Counted from the stretch's first letter, positions 8,804 to 18,021 are shown. The stretch is 64,000 nucleotides of DNA from Candidatus Symbiopectobacterium sp. NZEC151 (GCF_025962655.1 NZ_JAGFPE010000001.1:248001-312000); one strand, 5' to 3'. Numbers and translations are program-made. The notes: generated by a model from the sequence alone, not told the origin.

Positions 8804-10232
8804 CGTGCCATTCCGTTGCAATCAATGCCTTTTCACGCAGGATGGCATGTTCAGCCAGACGCGTCAGCGACGGCTTCGGCGTTTCAAACCATTCGTCCGG
8901 GTGTAGCTGACGCTTTTCTCGAATCAGCGCGATGGCATCGTCAAGCGTCGGGTAACGTTCCGGGCATTCAAGGTGCATAAACAGGGCGACCAGCGCCACA
9001 GAACGGCTGCGTCCGCCGCGACAGTTGACCAGAATATTGCCCCGACGGCGGTTGCGATAAGAGGGTTTATCGGGAATTTGCTGCAACAGCGCGGAGCGCA
9101 TCAAGTGATAGCCCGCGTGAAGCATCTCCTGCGCATTGCCTTCGCCATCAATCAGCCCGAGTTTGTAATAGCGAACCGGTCCGGCACCGTGGGAAAGCAG
9201 ATGGGCATCAGGTGCCGCTTCCTGGGTGGTCACCCAATCGATATCGAGATTCACCGCGCAATTAATCACAATACCGATATCGTGTTCGGCCAGCAGCGCG
9301 GCGTCGCAGACGCCGCTGGCACCGCCGATATAGATATCCATGCCCCAGCCGGGGAAGTTTTCGCTAATCAGGCTGATAGGCGGACGTGGGTATACCGGCG
9401 TGGACGGAGAAACTGGCGCAGGCGTGACCGTCCCGCTGGCCAACGGAATGCTGGCGGCGCGCGCCAACGCTGCGGCGACGCCCGGTGCTGCTGCCAGCAC
9501 GGGCAAACCCTTATACAGGCCGGCGGCATCCTGAGGAATGATGCCGGTTTGCCCTCCCGCTTCGCGCACCAGCAATAATCCAGCCAGACAGTCCCAGGCG
9601 TTCATATGGATTTCCACATAACCCTCCGTGCGGCCTTCCGCGACCCAGGCCAGCGCCAGCGCGCCCGAACCGCCACGGCGAATGCTGGCACCCAGATTGA
9701 GCAGGGCGGCCATCACGTCCAGATAGCGGCGCTGGCTGTGACGCGCAGACCACCCCAGTTCAAAAGAGGCCAACTGCGTATCTGCGATGGTAGTGCAGCG
9801 CAGCGGTTGGTCGTTTTTCAAGGCGTAGTGTCCACGGCGTGCCAGATAGAGTTCCTGACTGACCGGGTTATAGATGGCGCCAAGCTCGGTGGTGCCACGA
9901 TAAACCCAGGCGATGCACACGCAGAAATGGGCGATGCCGCGCGCAAAGTTGGCGGTACCATCAATCGGATCGACAACCCACAAACTAGCGGTGTTGGCGG
10001 GTTGGCGCGCGGATTCTTCACCCAAAACCAGATCGTCGGGAAAAGCTGCGCCAAGTTCCCGTAAAATCAGGGCTTCAACCAGGGTGTCTGCTTCGGTCAG
10101 GATATCCTGATGGCCCTTGAGTTCATATTCTCCCGCTTTGCGCGAAAGAAAATAGCGCAGGGCGGTATCGCCAGCGTCCAGAATGATGCGTTTTAATGCC
10201 GCTTCGCGCTGCTCAATGTCGATGTTCGTCAA
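8796..10232 (-). CDS. Bifunctional fusion: inositol-monophosphatase-like domain + dual-specificity (CX5R) phosphatase domain
   Basis: This 478-residue protein joins two phosphatase folds. Residues 1 to about 265 form an inositol monophosphatase/SuhB-type domain with metal-ligand motifs GEES (71-74), DPIDGT (88-93) and WD near 216. A Pro-rich linker (about 270-290) leads to a dual-specificity/tyrosine-phosphatase-like domain. Its P-loop is C404-R-G-G-R-S-R410, an intact CX5R signature, but the usual preceding His is Asn403. The gene sits between an ABC-type substrate-binding protein and a LacI regulator in one operon, so removal of phosphate from an imported phosphorylated polyol or sugar is a reasonable inference. 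The substrate is unknown. Confidence 0.85.
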   Translation of the reverse strand: MTNIDIEQREAALKRIILDAGDTALRYFLSRKAGEYELKGHQDILTEADTLVEALILRELGAAFPDDLVLGEESARQPANTASLWVVDPIDGTANFARGIAHFCVCIAWVYRGTTELGAIYNPVSQELYLARRGHYALKNDQPLRCTTIADTQLASFELGWSARHSQRRYLDVMAALLNLGASIRRGGSGALALAWVAEGRTEGYVEIHMNAWDCLAGLLLVREAGGQTGIIPQDAAGLYKGLPVLAAAPGVAAALARAASIPLASGTVTPAPVSPSTPVYPRPPISLISENFPGWGMDIYIGGASGVCDAALLAEHDIGIVINCAVNLDIDWVTTQEAAPDAHLLSHGAGPVRYYKLGLIDGEGNAQEMLHAGYHLMRSALLQQIPDKPSYRNRRRGNILVNCRGGRSRSVALVALFMHLECPERYPTLDDAIALIREKRQLHPDEWFETPKPSLTRLAEHAILREKALIATEWHDE

Positions 10233-10287
10233 CGTAATCTGCCTGTTTAAAAGTGAAGTTGGGTAATGTCATGGTCAGCGTGAAACG

Positions 10288-11394
10288 TTATTTCTTGTAG
10301 TTCAGGCTCCAGATATCCTGCCAGTCCTGACGGCTTTTCCAATCCTCTTTAGCCGTGACCGTCAGGTATTCCATTAACTCTGAGCGGTACTTTTCGATCC
10401 CGGACGCTTCGTTGGCGGGCAGTGAGACCGTCTGGTTGGTGGACATTTTGCCATCGACGCTCTGCGGCTCAATCCCTTCTGCGGTCAGCAAATAGTGGAT
10501 AAACAGCTTGGCGGCGTTAGGGCTGTGGCTGCCGGTGGCGATCACCCCCAGGCTGGGATAATTCCAGCCGATAAACGGTTTGAGTCCGTTACACAGTCCC
10601 AGCTTCATCCCCTGTTGGTTATCACGGAATTTCGCGGTTGAAACCAGACCGACAAAATCCGCATTGCCGTCCGGTGCGCCAATGGCAGAGGCCGCGTCAT
10701 TATCGGAGTGGGTGAGCAACACGCTGTTTCCTGCCAGCGCTTTGACAAACGCCGCCGTAGCTGATTTCTCGCTGGTTTGCAGCGGCTTACCGAATTGTTG
10801 CTGATACGCATCACGAATTTGCTGATCGTAGTGGGTTTCCATCTGGCTAAACCAATCGGTGTAGGCAGGTTTGCCGGTCGGATCCTGCATCGCCACCTTG
10901 CCCCGCCACGCGGGTTGGGTAAGCTGCCAGATATTGGTGACAGGGCAGGTGGTGTGACGCGCGGTATTGTAGGCAAACACGTTAGGCGCCAGCACCACGG
11001 TTAATGGGTTTTGATAACGGGCGGCGATGTTGCCTTTCAGGTCATCCGGAACCCAGCTTTGCACATAGCCTTTACTGAGCAATTGCGTGATTGCCGCAGG
11101 GGTATCTTCCACGATGGCGACATCGGCCCTGACGTTTTTGGCTTGCGCTTCGCGGCTGATAATTTCGATGATTTGCGGCGCATCGGCTTTTACACCGGTG
11201 GCTTTAAGCCCGTATTTTTCGCTAAAGGCTTTGGCCTGCTGCACGATTTTACCGGTTGAAGCATAAACGGTGATCGGGTTCTCTTGCTGTGCGGCGGCGA
11301 TCAGCGCTTGCAGTTCGGCGGTTTCAGCATGGGTTAATGGGCTGCTTAGCAAGGTACTGGTGACCAACAGTGCGGTGAACGTGCGCTTCATCAT
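10288..11394 (-). CDS. ABC transporter periplasmic substrate-binding protein, Fbp/Afu (SBP_bac_6/iron-type) family
   Basis: This is a periplasmic binding protein of 368 residues with a cleavable signal peptide (MMKRTFTALLVTSTLLSSPLTHA, cut before ETAELQ). The mature part has the family features of Fe3+-type binding proteins (ITVYASTGKIVQQAKAFSEKYGLKATG). Members of this family bind ferric ion, phosphonates or, for AfuA, sugar phosphates. The linked phosphatase fusion favours a phosphorylated organic ligand. ATG 11394 is followed directly by ATG 11391; AGGAG lies 2 nt from the first and 5 nt from the second, so translation may begin at 11391. Confidence 0.87.
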   Translation of the reverse strand: MMKRTFTALLVTSTLLSSPLTHAETAELQALIAAAQQENPITVYASTGKIVQQAKAFSEKYGLKATGVKADAPQIIEIISREAQAKNVRADVAIVEDTPAAITQLLSKGYVQSWVPDDLKGNIAARYQNPLTVVLAPNVFAYNTARHTTCPVTNIWQLTQPAWRGKVAMQDPTGKPAYTDWFSQMETHYDQQIRDAYQQQFGKPLQTSEKSATAAFVKALAGNSVLLTHSDNDAASAIGAPDGNADFVGLVSTAKFRDNQQGMKLGLCNGLKPFIGWNYPSLGVIATGSHSPNAAKLFIHYLLTAEGIEPQSVDGKMSTNQTVSLPANEASGIEKYRSELMEYLTVTAKEDWKSRQDWQDIWSLNYKK

Positions 11395-11418
11395 GACTCC
11401 TGATAATAAGTTAGGGGG

Positions 11419-12504
11419 TTACTGGGCGGCTATCTCGTGGCGCAGCCCGTGACGATTGAAAAAGTGCAGAGAGTGGGACGGCAACTGACAGAACACTTGC
11501 TGATGAGGCTGCCAGCGTGGCCGCAGTTGCGTCGAATGAAACAGGCGATCGTTGCCGGTGACCAGTTCAATGATCCAACTGCCGCCGGTAGGCATGATGT
11601 TATCGATGGTCATGGCAACGCCGTTATGGCCCGCATCCGCGCTGAGGACGATCTCTTCAGGTCGGATACCGCACAGCTCGGTGTGCTCGCTGTCGTGCAG
11701 GGAAAATCGCTGGTGCAGATGCTGTGCCAAATGGCTCAACGGCGGGTGTAACGGGATCATATTGAGCTTGGGCGTGCCAATAAATTCGGCGACAAAGCGG
11801 TTGGCGGGGGCGGCATAGATTTGGTCCGGCGTACCAACCTGCTGCATCTGCCCGGCGCTCATCACCGCGATGGTGGTCGCCAGGGTCATCGCTTCCCACT
11901 GATCGTGACTGACAAACACGATGGTGGTGCCAAAGGTTTCGTGTAAGCGACGCAGTTCGGCCCGCATTTCCAGACGCAACGTGGCGTCCAGATTCGAGAG
12001 CGGCTCGTCCAGCAACAGCACGCCGGGATTAACGGCCAGCATGCGCGCCAGGGCGACGCGCTGCTGCTGTCCTCCTGAGAGCTGTGCCGGATAGCGCTTG
12101 GCATAATCCGCGATGCGCAATTTTTCCATCACGTCCTGAGTGCGTGCGATACGCGCTTGTGTCGGGACTTTTTGCAAACGCAGACCAAAATCGACATTCT
12201 GTTCGACCGTCATATGGGGCCAGAGCGCGTAGCTCTGAAACACCAGACCGATGCCGCGTTTTTCGGGCGGGACATAAAGGCCCTGCGTGACGGAATCGAC
12301 CACCTTGTTGCCGATGATAATCTCCCCGCCGCTGGCGTGCTCAATCCCGGCGATCATACGCAAAATCGTGGTTTTTCCGCAGCCAGACGGCCCGAGCAAA
12401 CACATGAATTCGCCATCGTTGACGGTCAGACTGATGTTGTTGACTGCCGGACTGTCGCTGCCGGCGTAGGTTTTGGTGAGGTGGGACAACTGGATGGAAG
12501 GCAT
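11419..12504 (-). CDS. ABC transporter ATP-binding protein, FbpC/AfuC-like
   Basis: This is the ATPase of a binding-protein-dependent importer, 361 residues. Walker A is GPSGCGKTT, the Q-loop precedes VFQSYALWPH, the signature is LSGGQQQRVALARML, Walker B is VLLLDEPLSNLDA and the H-loop is FVSHDQWEA. A C-terminal TOBE-like regulatory region starts near residue 240 (IRPEEIVLSA). The start lies 1 nt after the permease stop, and the binding-protein gene follows after 24 bp, so all are one transcriptional unit. Confidence 0.93.
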   Translation of the reverse strand: MPSIQLSHLTKTYAGSDSPAVNNISLTVNDGEFMCLLGPSGCGKTTILRMIAGIEHASGGEIIIGNKVVDSVTQGLYVPPEKRGIGLVFQSYALWPHMTVEQNVDFGLRLQKVPTQARIARTQDVMEKLRIADYAKRYPAQLSGGQQQRVALARMLAVNPGVLLLDEPLSNLDATLRLEMRAELRRLHETFGTTIVFVSHDQWEAMTLATTIAVMSAGQMQQVGTPDQIYAAPANRFVAEFIGTPKLNMIPLHPPLSHLAQHLHQRFSLHDSEHTELCGIRPEEIVLSADAGHNGVAMTIDNIMPTGGSWIIELVTGNDRLFHSTQLRPRWQPHQQVFCQLPSHSLHFFNRHGLRHEIAAQ

Positions 12505-12505
12505 G

Positions 12506-14329
12506 TTAGTTCTCCAGCGCGTCAGCCAGACCGGTGCCGGTGATCTTCTGGATCATCACCGTACCTGCCCATGAAATCAGCGCAATCATCAGTACCACGG
12601 CGTTGGCCGCCTGCTGGTAGTTGTAGTCAATCAAACGCAGGGAATAGGTGGTCAGCACATCGGTTGCGGGGGTGGCGAGAATGACGAACAGACTGACGCC
12701 CTTAATGCCGGAGATAAACGGCAGCAGGATGCCGGTCGCCAGCGGGCCTGCTTGAATCGGAATCACGATGCGGCGCAGGCGCGCCAACCAACCGGCGCCG
12801 GCAATCTGCGCGGCTTCTTCGGCCTCTTTGCCGAGCTGGGTCATGGCGGCAATGCCCGAGCGGCTGGCATACGGCATTTTTTCTGCAATCAGCGCCAGAA
12901 TTAAGATCAACGGCGTGCCGTACAGCGCCGGAATGGGGCCTCTTGCTACCGCAAACAGAGAGAGAAACGCGGTGGCAAAGGCAATGCCAGGCACCAGATA
13001 GGGCAGAAACGTCAACTGACGCAGGCAGGCGGCAATCCAGCGGAAGTGGCAGCGCATCACGGTATAGCCCACCAGCAGACCGAGCACGCCGCAGGTAACC
13101 GAGGCGGATCCGACGATAAGCAAGGTATTTGCCACCGTGCGCCAAAATTCAGGCGTCAGTAATATGCCGTTATGCAGCGCTACGGTATCGAGGTTGTGAC
13201 CAACCCAGTAGGCCAGGGTGAAATTATCCGCCGTGAAGCGACCGGGCAGCAGCATCACCGTAGAAAGAAACAGCGTCAGCAGCGGAATGGCGACCCCTAT
13301 CAAAATAAAAGTAAGCGGTACGGCGGCGGCCAACATCCGCCAACGCCCGAGCGCGCGGCGACGCTCCATGACCCCTTTGCCGCCTACCGTGACAAAGCGT
13401 TTCGCTTCGCGCAGCATTTTCATATCCAGCAGCAAGGTGATCATACCCATCAGCATGATCACCGTGGCGATAACCGCCGCCACGCCGGACTGTCGGGTGC
13501 TGATGGCCCGATACAGGCTGGTCGATAACGTATCAAAATGGACCGGCAGGCCGAGAATATAGGGCAGGGCAAACTCGCCGATGCAGTCGGCAAAAATCAA
13601 CAACGACGCCGATAACAGCGCGGGACGCACCAGCGGGATAATGATTTTGAACGCGATCACCTTGCGTGAGGCACCCAGCACGCGGGCGCACTCTTCCATC
13701 TGACTGTCAATACGCCTCAGGGCATTGCCAACGATCAGGATAACCAGCGGTGTGTAGTGCAACGTCATGATGACCACAATGGGAAAATAGCCGTAGGCCA
13801 TCCAGTTGGGCGTCTGGATCCCCATTGCCTCCAGCCAACCGGGCTGACCGCCAATCGCATGGTTCTTGAACAGGGTGGTCCAGGCCAGCGCGAAGGTCCA
13901 GGAAGGCAGCATAAACGGCACAATCAGCAGGGTGGCAAACCCTTTGCGCCCGGCAATATCGGTGCGGTGGATAAGCCAGGCCAGCGTGATGCCCACCACC
14001 AGTGCGCCCACGACGGTACTCACTGCCACAGCCAAGGTGTTCAGTAACGGTGTCCACAGCAACAGGTCGGACATTCTCGAGGCCAACGTGCGCAGCAGGT
14101 AATAGGCGGTAAATGCGCCCTCGGCGGCATCGGTGCGGCCTTCATCGCCGCTTTGCACCAGTGTTGCATTCAGCAAAACGGAAAGCACCGGTGACAGAAT
14201 GATCCCGCTAAACAGCATCAGCAGCAGTGCGCCCAGTAAGTTGGCAGGCTCGTGGCTGGCGATAGACAGCGCATGGCGCAGCTTTGGCCACGCGATTTTG
14301 CGGTGGCGAATTTCGGCTTGGTAAGACAC
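12506..14329 (-). CDS. ABC transporter permease, two fused BPD_transp_1 domains (FbpB/AfuB-like)
   Basis: This is an inner-membrane permease of about 607 residues with roughly twelve TM helices in two homologous halves. Each half has an EAA loop that contacts the ATPase (CARVLGASRKVIAFKIIIPLVRPA and AAQIAGAGWLARLRRIVIPIQAG). Such fused permeases are typical of Fe3+/AfuABC-type importers. GTG at 14329 is preferred because AGGGG lies 7 nt upstream. The longest frame would begin with TTG at 14413, inside the palindromic operator candidate. It is the first gene of the operon. Confidence 0.88.
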   Translation of the reverse strand: MSYQAEIRHRKIAWPKLRHALSIASHEPANLLGALLLMLFSGIILSPVLSVLLNATLVQSGDEGRTDAAEGAFTAYYLLRTLASRMSDLLLWTPLLNTLAVAVSTVVGALVVGITLAWLIHRTDIAGRKGFATLLIVPFMLPSWTFALAWTTLFKNHAIGGQPGWLEAMGIQTPNWMAYGYFPIVVIMTLHYTPLVILIVGNALRRIDSQMEECARVLGASRKVIAFKIIIPLVRPALLSASLLIFADCIGEFALPYILGLPVHFDTLSTSLYRAISTRQSGVAAVIATVIMLMGMITLLLDMKMLREAKRFVTVGGKGVMERRRALGRWRMLAAAVPLTFILIGVAIPLLTLFLSTVMLLPGRFTADNFTLAYWVGHNLDTVALHNGILLTPEFWRTVANTLLIVGSASVTCGVLGLLVGYTVMRCHFRWIAACLRQLTFLPYLVPGIAFATAFLSLFAVARGPIPALYGTPLILILALIAEKMPYASRSGIAAMTQLGKEAEEAAQIAGAGWLARLRRIVIPIQAGPLATGILLPFISGIKGVSLFVILATPATDVLTTYSLRLIDYNYQQAANAVVLMIALISWAGTVMIQKITGTGLADALEN

Positions 14330-14396
14330 AGATTTACCCCTGTCTGTTGACAACAGGCAGGAATATAACGAGGCAATGTTACAGTTTGTCGAGTTG

Positions 14397-14414
14397 TTTG
14401 CACCTATGTGCAAA
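14397..14414. promoter_or_regulatory. 18-bp palindrome ahead of the ABC/phosphatase operon, candidate LacI-type operator
   Basis: TTTGCACCTATGTGCAAA is an inverted repeat with 7-bp perfect arms (TTTGCAC/GTGCAAA) around CTAT. It is 67 bp upstream of the preferred GTG start of the permease. An operator for the LacI regulator encoded as the last gene of the same operon is the simplest explanation. That assignment is inference from position and symmetry. Confidence 0.5.
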
Positions 14415-15552
14415 TCCTATATTGCCGTTCATTGTTGTTAAGGTCAGGAGCCTAAATGGGCCCGTCTACAGAGAAGTGAGCCGCGACAACACCGCTTTTT
14501 TCAGGACGAACCAATCGCCACTGAATATTTTCTTTAGCGCAGCATGATGAAGTTTCGTCTATCGGCCCAGCCTTGGGCGTATTCTCTTTCTTCAACCTTG
14601 CTATTGATGGCACAGATTAACCTGATTGGTATCGAGCAATGAACGCGTTGCAGAAAGTTGCACTAGGGATTAAACGGACCCGCTGTTTTCAATTTGTGCG
14701 ATGGCTTATTATAGGAATATTCTCATTCTGCTTCTTCAGAAAACTCCTCCCTACGAGCAGGCCCATAAACAAAGCATTGCGGGGCTGTTTCATTTTTGTC
14801 CAGTAAATCGATCAAATACGCAGATTTTCAGACTTTATTGCATTGCTCTTTTTGTCATTATCTGATTTTTAGGAATTTGTTTGCTGGCATTTGGTATAAG
14901 TGCGCGGATTTTATGGTTTATCATGTTGTTTTCCTCTGTGTTAACCCCAGAAAATAAAGGTGAGAATAATCCTAAATTAACACCGTGATGTTAATGGCTA
15001 ATTCAGGAATGGTGGTATTTAATCGAGGTTTAAGAAAAAGGGAAAAATCAGAATAATATCCAAATGAATTACTTAACATGCTAACTATTTTATTTTTATT
15101 AAAATAAAAAGGGTATAAATACCTCTGTTTTTCCCTAATGAAAATCAGTCGTTTTTTGTTCGATTTTTTCGATTTTTAAAAAAAACTTATCAATGGATGT
15201 TATTTATATTGTTGTTTTTGATGGTTTTTTATTTTTTCCACGCTGTGCTTAGTGTCTGATTTAAGACCCGTTGACCGTTGGTTTATATTATGTGTATGAT
15301 TGCGATACATGTGGCAACAGTTGTTTTTCTTCCTTTTTGGGTAAATATTTAGTTTGCTCCGTTTTACCGTGCATGCATGTCTTTAAATATTTATTTTCAT
15401 TTTTTTAACACGGTTTTGAATTTTACATCGCTGGTCGAATGACAAATCTTATTTGCTCTCCGCAGGTTTGCTCTCTCATTACTGATGACAGCATCCAGTG
15501 GGATTCGGCTTTACTTTTCCCGGGTGATGGAGCCCTATACTGGTATAGACTT
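14415..15552. other. Long AT-rich intergenic region upstream of the T6SS locus
   Basis: No convincing gene was found over about 1.1 kb. The part from 14700 to 15430 is strikingly AT-rich with long T and A runs (for example 15160-15190 and 15225-15240), unlike the GC-rich genes on both sides. Such stretches often attract H-NS-type silencers ahead of secretion loci (inference). A tiny frame at 14544-14642 (32 codons) has no recognisable relative. Only one promoter-like sequence stands out, at 15271-15300. Confidence 0.6.
15271..15300 (+). promoter_or_regulatory. Candidate sigma-70 promoter for the T6SS operon
   Basis: TTGACC (15271-15276) and TATGAT (15295-15300) are separated by 18 bp, each close to the sigma-70 consensus. 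The tssB start lies about 250 bp downstream, which leaves a long AT-rich leader. No good -24/-12 sigma-54 element was found in 14900-15552, although the locus encodes a sigma-54 activator. Confidence 0.4.
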
Positions 15553-16056
15553 ATGGCAAAAGGAACTGACGGTGCATCTGTCGCACCAAAAGAGCGTATT
15601 AATATCAAATATGTCCCCGCCACTGGAGGCCAGCAGGCAGAAATAGAGTTGCCGCTGACGTTGATGGTTGTGGGAAATATGAAAGGACGTACCGAAGAGA
15701 CACCGATCGAGGAGCGTGAGACGGTATCAATCGATAAAAATAATTTCGCTTCGGTAATGAAAGAGGCCAAGCTGGAACTGAATTTCAACGTTCCGAATCG
15801 CCTGGAAGACGATTCTCAAGATGATATGCCGGTGAAGCTGAATATTGCTTCACTGAATGACTTTTCCCCCGATCGTATTGCTCAACAGGTGCCTGAATTG
15901 CGCAAACTGTTGGCGCTACGTGAAGCACTCGTTGCCCTCAAGGGGCCGCTCGGCAATATTCCCGCTTTCCGTAACCGTTTACAGGATCTGTTAGCCAGCG
16001 ATGAAGCCAGAGAACAACTGCTGAAAGAGCTGGATCTGGTGAAACCGGCTGAATAA
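15553..16056 (+). CDS. tssB: TssB (VipA/ImpB), T6SS contractile sheath small subunit
   Basis: With TssC it builds the contractile sheath around the Hcp tube. The chosen ATG gives MAKGTDGASVAPKERINIKYVP, the canonical TssB N-terminus, and 167 residues, the usual length. A longer frame from 15439 adds 38 codons without homology and is rejected. The ribosome site at 15553 is weak. It is the first gene of the T6SS operon, 31 bp before tssC. Confidence 0.94.
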   Translation: MAKGTDGASVAPKERINIKYVPATGGQQAEIELPLTLMVVGNMKGRTEETPIEERETVSIDKNNFASVMKEAKLELNFNVPNRLEDDSQDDMPVKLNIASLNDFSPDRIAQQVPELRKLLALREALVALKGPLGNIPAFRNRLQDLLASDEAREQLLKELDLVKPAE

Positions 16057-16087
16057 TTGATGCCCACAACGAGATAGGGAAATAACG

Positions 16088-17566
16088 ATGTCAATCATTG
16101 AAGCACAAACACAGGCCAACGCCGCCAGTGCCTCTGGCTCATTGCTGGATGAAATCATGGCGCAGGCGCGCATTACGCCGGTCGATGAGGGCTATAGCGT
16201 CGCCAAACAGGGAATTGCGGCGCTGGTGGCCAATATTCTTGACAACGGCAATGCCGCAGAACCGGTAAACAAAGCGCTGGTTGATAGCATGATCGTCGAA
16301 CTGGACAAGACATTGAGCAAGCAGGTCGATGTCATTCTGCATGCTAAACCGCTACAGGAACTGGAATCCTCCTGGCGCTCGCTGAAACTGCTGGTCGATC
16401 GCACTGACTTTCGTGAAAACATCAAGCTGCTGGTGCTCCATGCTACCAAAGAAGAGTTGCTGGATGATTTTGAGTTCGCACCGGAAATTACCCAATCTGG
16501 CTTTTACAAACACGTTTATTCCAGTGGTTACGGGCAATTTGGCGGCCAGCCTATCGGTGGGGTGATCGGCGACTATGCCATGACGCAAAGCTCACCCGAT
16601 ATCAAACTGATGCAATACGTCAGCGCCGTGGGTGCCATGGCGCACGCACCGTTTGTTTCTTCCGTCGCGCCGACCTTTTTCGGTGTCGATAGCTTCACCG
16701 ATCTGCCGACCATCAAGGATCTTAAATCGGTGTTTGAAGGCCCAGCCTATACCAAGTGGCGTTCGCTGCGTGAGTCCGAGGATGCGCGCTACCTGGGATT
16801 GACGGCACCGCGCTTCCTGGCACGTTTGCCCTACGATCCGATTGAAAACCCCATCAAGGGCTTCAATTACAAAGAAGATATTAGTTCCGATCACGATCAC
16901 TACCTGTGGGGCAATACCGCTTATCTGATGGGCTCGGCCATCACCGACAGCTTCGCCAAATACCGTTGGTGCCCGAATATTATCGGCCCGCAAAGCGGTG
17001 GTGCTATTACCGATCTGCCCGTGCATGTGTATGAAGCCATGGGGCAATTGCAGGCAAAAATCCCGACGGAAGTGCTGATCACTGACCGCCGCGAATATGA
17101 GATGGCCGAAGAAGGTTTCATCACGCTGACCATGCGCAAGGACAGCGACAACGCCGCGTTCTTCTCTGCCAACTCGGTGCAGAAGCCCAAGGTGTTCCCC
17201 AATACCAAAGAGGGTAAAGAGGCGGAAACCAACTATAAGTTGGGCACCCAACTGCCGTACATGTTCATCATCAACCGTCTGGCGCACTACATCAAGGTGT
17301 TACAGCGCGAGCAGATTGGCGCGTGGAAAGAGCGTCAGGATCTGGAGCGTGAGCTGAATACCTGGATCAAACAGTACATCGCGGATCAGGAAAACCCGCC
17401 GGCAGACGTGCGTAGCCGTCGTCCGCTGCGTGCGGCGCAGATCAAGGTGCTGGATGTGGAAGGGGAGCCAGGCTGGTATCAGGTCTCGCTGTCAGTGCGT
17501 CCCCATTTCAAATACATGGGCGCTAACTTCGAACTGTCGTTGGTTGGGCGTTTGGATAAGGAATAA
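16088..17566 (+). CDS. tssC: TssC (VipB/ImpC), T6SS contractile sheath large subunit
   Basis: This is the large sheath protein, 492 residues, the standard size. Conserved segments include ESSWRSLKLLVDRTDFRENIKL, FYKHVYSSGYGQFGGQPIGGVIGDYAM, PYDPIENPIKGFNYKED and the C-terminal RSRRPLRAAQIKVLDVEGEPGWY. The C-terminal domain packs into the sheath core, and the N-terminal helices recognise ClpV after contraction. It is followed by tssE after 5 nt. Confidence 0.97.
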   Translation: MSIIEAQTQANAASASGSLLDEIMAQARITPVDEGYSVAKQGIAALVANILDNGNAAEPVNKALVDSMIVELDKTLSKQVDVILHAKPLQELESSWRSLKLLVDRTDFRENIKLLVLHATKEELLDDFEFAPEITQSGFYKHVYSSGYGQFGGQPIGGVIGDYAMTQSSPDIKLMQYVSAVGAMAHAPFVSSVAPTFFGVDSFTDLPTIKDLKSVFEGPAYTKWRSLRESEDARYLGLTAPRFLARLPYDPIENPIKGFNYKEDISSDHDHYLWGNTAYLMGSAITDSFAKYRWCPNIIGPQSGGAITDLPVHVYEAMGQLQAKIPTEVLITDRREYEMAEEGFITLTMRKDSDNAAFFSANSVQKPKVFPNTKEGKEAETNYKLGTQLPYMFIINRLAHYIKVLQREQIGAWKERQDLERELNTWIKQYIADQENPPADVRSRRPLRAAQIKVLDVEGEPGWYQVSLSVRPHFKYMGANFELSLVGRLDKE

Positions 17567-17571
17567 GGCCG

Positions 17572-18003
17572 ATGCCGTCACTTTCTGCCTGGGAACGGGG
17601 AAATACGGCAAGTCTGTTCGATCGTATTCGGGGGGAGACGCAGCGCGCCTCCCCTGAAACGGAGCTTGAGACACTGATTTTGTCCATCAAACGCCAGTTG
17701 GACAACGTGCTCAATACCCGTCCGGGCAATTGCCGCAGTGCACCTGAGTTGGGCGTGATTGATTTCAATGACGCGACGCAGGGGGGGGCAGATATCTACG
17801 GCAAAATTTGCGAAGCGATCCGGCAGTGCATTTGCCGCTTTGAACCGCGCATTGTGCATGTGGACATCCTCGACTCGGGTTCGTTATCGAATCCTTTGGA
17901 GATGTCATTTCAGGTGACCGCTCACGTCAAGCTGGACGACTTGGAGCAGGTCACTTCGTTCAACATTCACATGGATAACCACCGCCATTACCGAATGGTC
18001 TGA
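17572..18003 (+). CDS. tssE: TssE, gp25-like T6SS baseplate protein
   Basis: This is a 143-residue wedge protein of the T6SS baseplate with lysozyme-like gp25 fold features but no enzymatic role. Typical elements seen are LFDRIRGET near the N-terminus, a central SAPELGVIDFND segment and the C-terminal PLEMSFQVTAHV strand region. It lies 5 nt after tssC and 18 nt before tssF. Confidence 0.93.
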   Translation: MPSLSAWERGNTASLFDRIRGETQRASPETELETLILSIKRQLDNVLNTRPGNCRSAPELGVIDFNDATQGGADIYGKICEAIRQCICRFEPRIVHVDILDSGSLSNPLEMSFQVTAHVKLDDLEQVTSFNIHMDNHRHYRMV

Positions 18004-18021
18004 CCCTGTCATTGAGGCGTT

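Noticed and set aside
10288-12504. Plain ferric-iron (FbpABC) uptake as the role of the ABC system
   Set aside because: Not excluded, but the coupled phosphatase fusion and LacI regulator and the absence of siderophore or Fur-box signals make a phosphorylated organic substrate more likely.
14544-14642. 32-codon frame (MMKFRLSAQPWAYSLSSTLL...) in the T6SS upstream region
   Set aside because: Too short, no ribosome site and no recognised relative; it could be an insertion-sequence fragment but cannot be supported.
15439-15552. 38-codon N-terminal extension of TssB
   Set aside because: The extension has no TssB homology, and MAKGTDGASVAPKER at 15553 is the canonical start and gives the normal length.
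14900-15552. Sigma-54 (-24/-12) promoter upstream of tssB
   Set aside because: TGGCA words near 14885 and 15311 lack a GC at the right distance; no match good enough to report.
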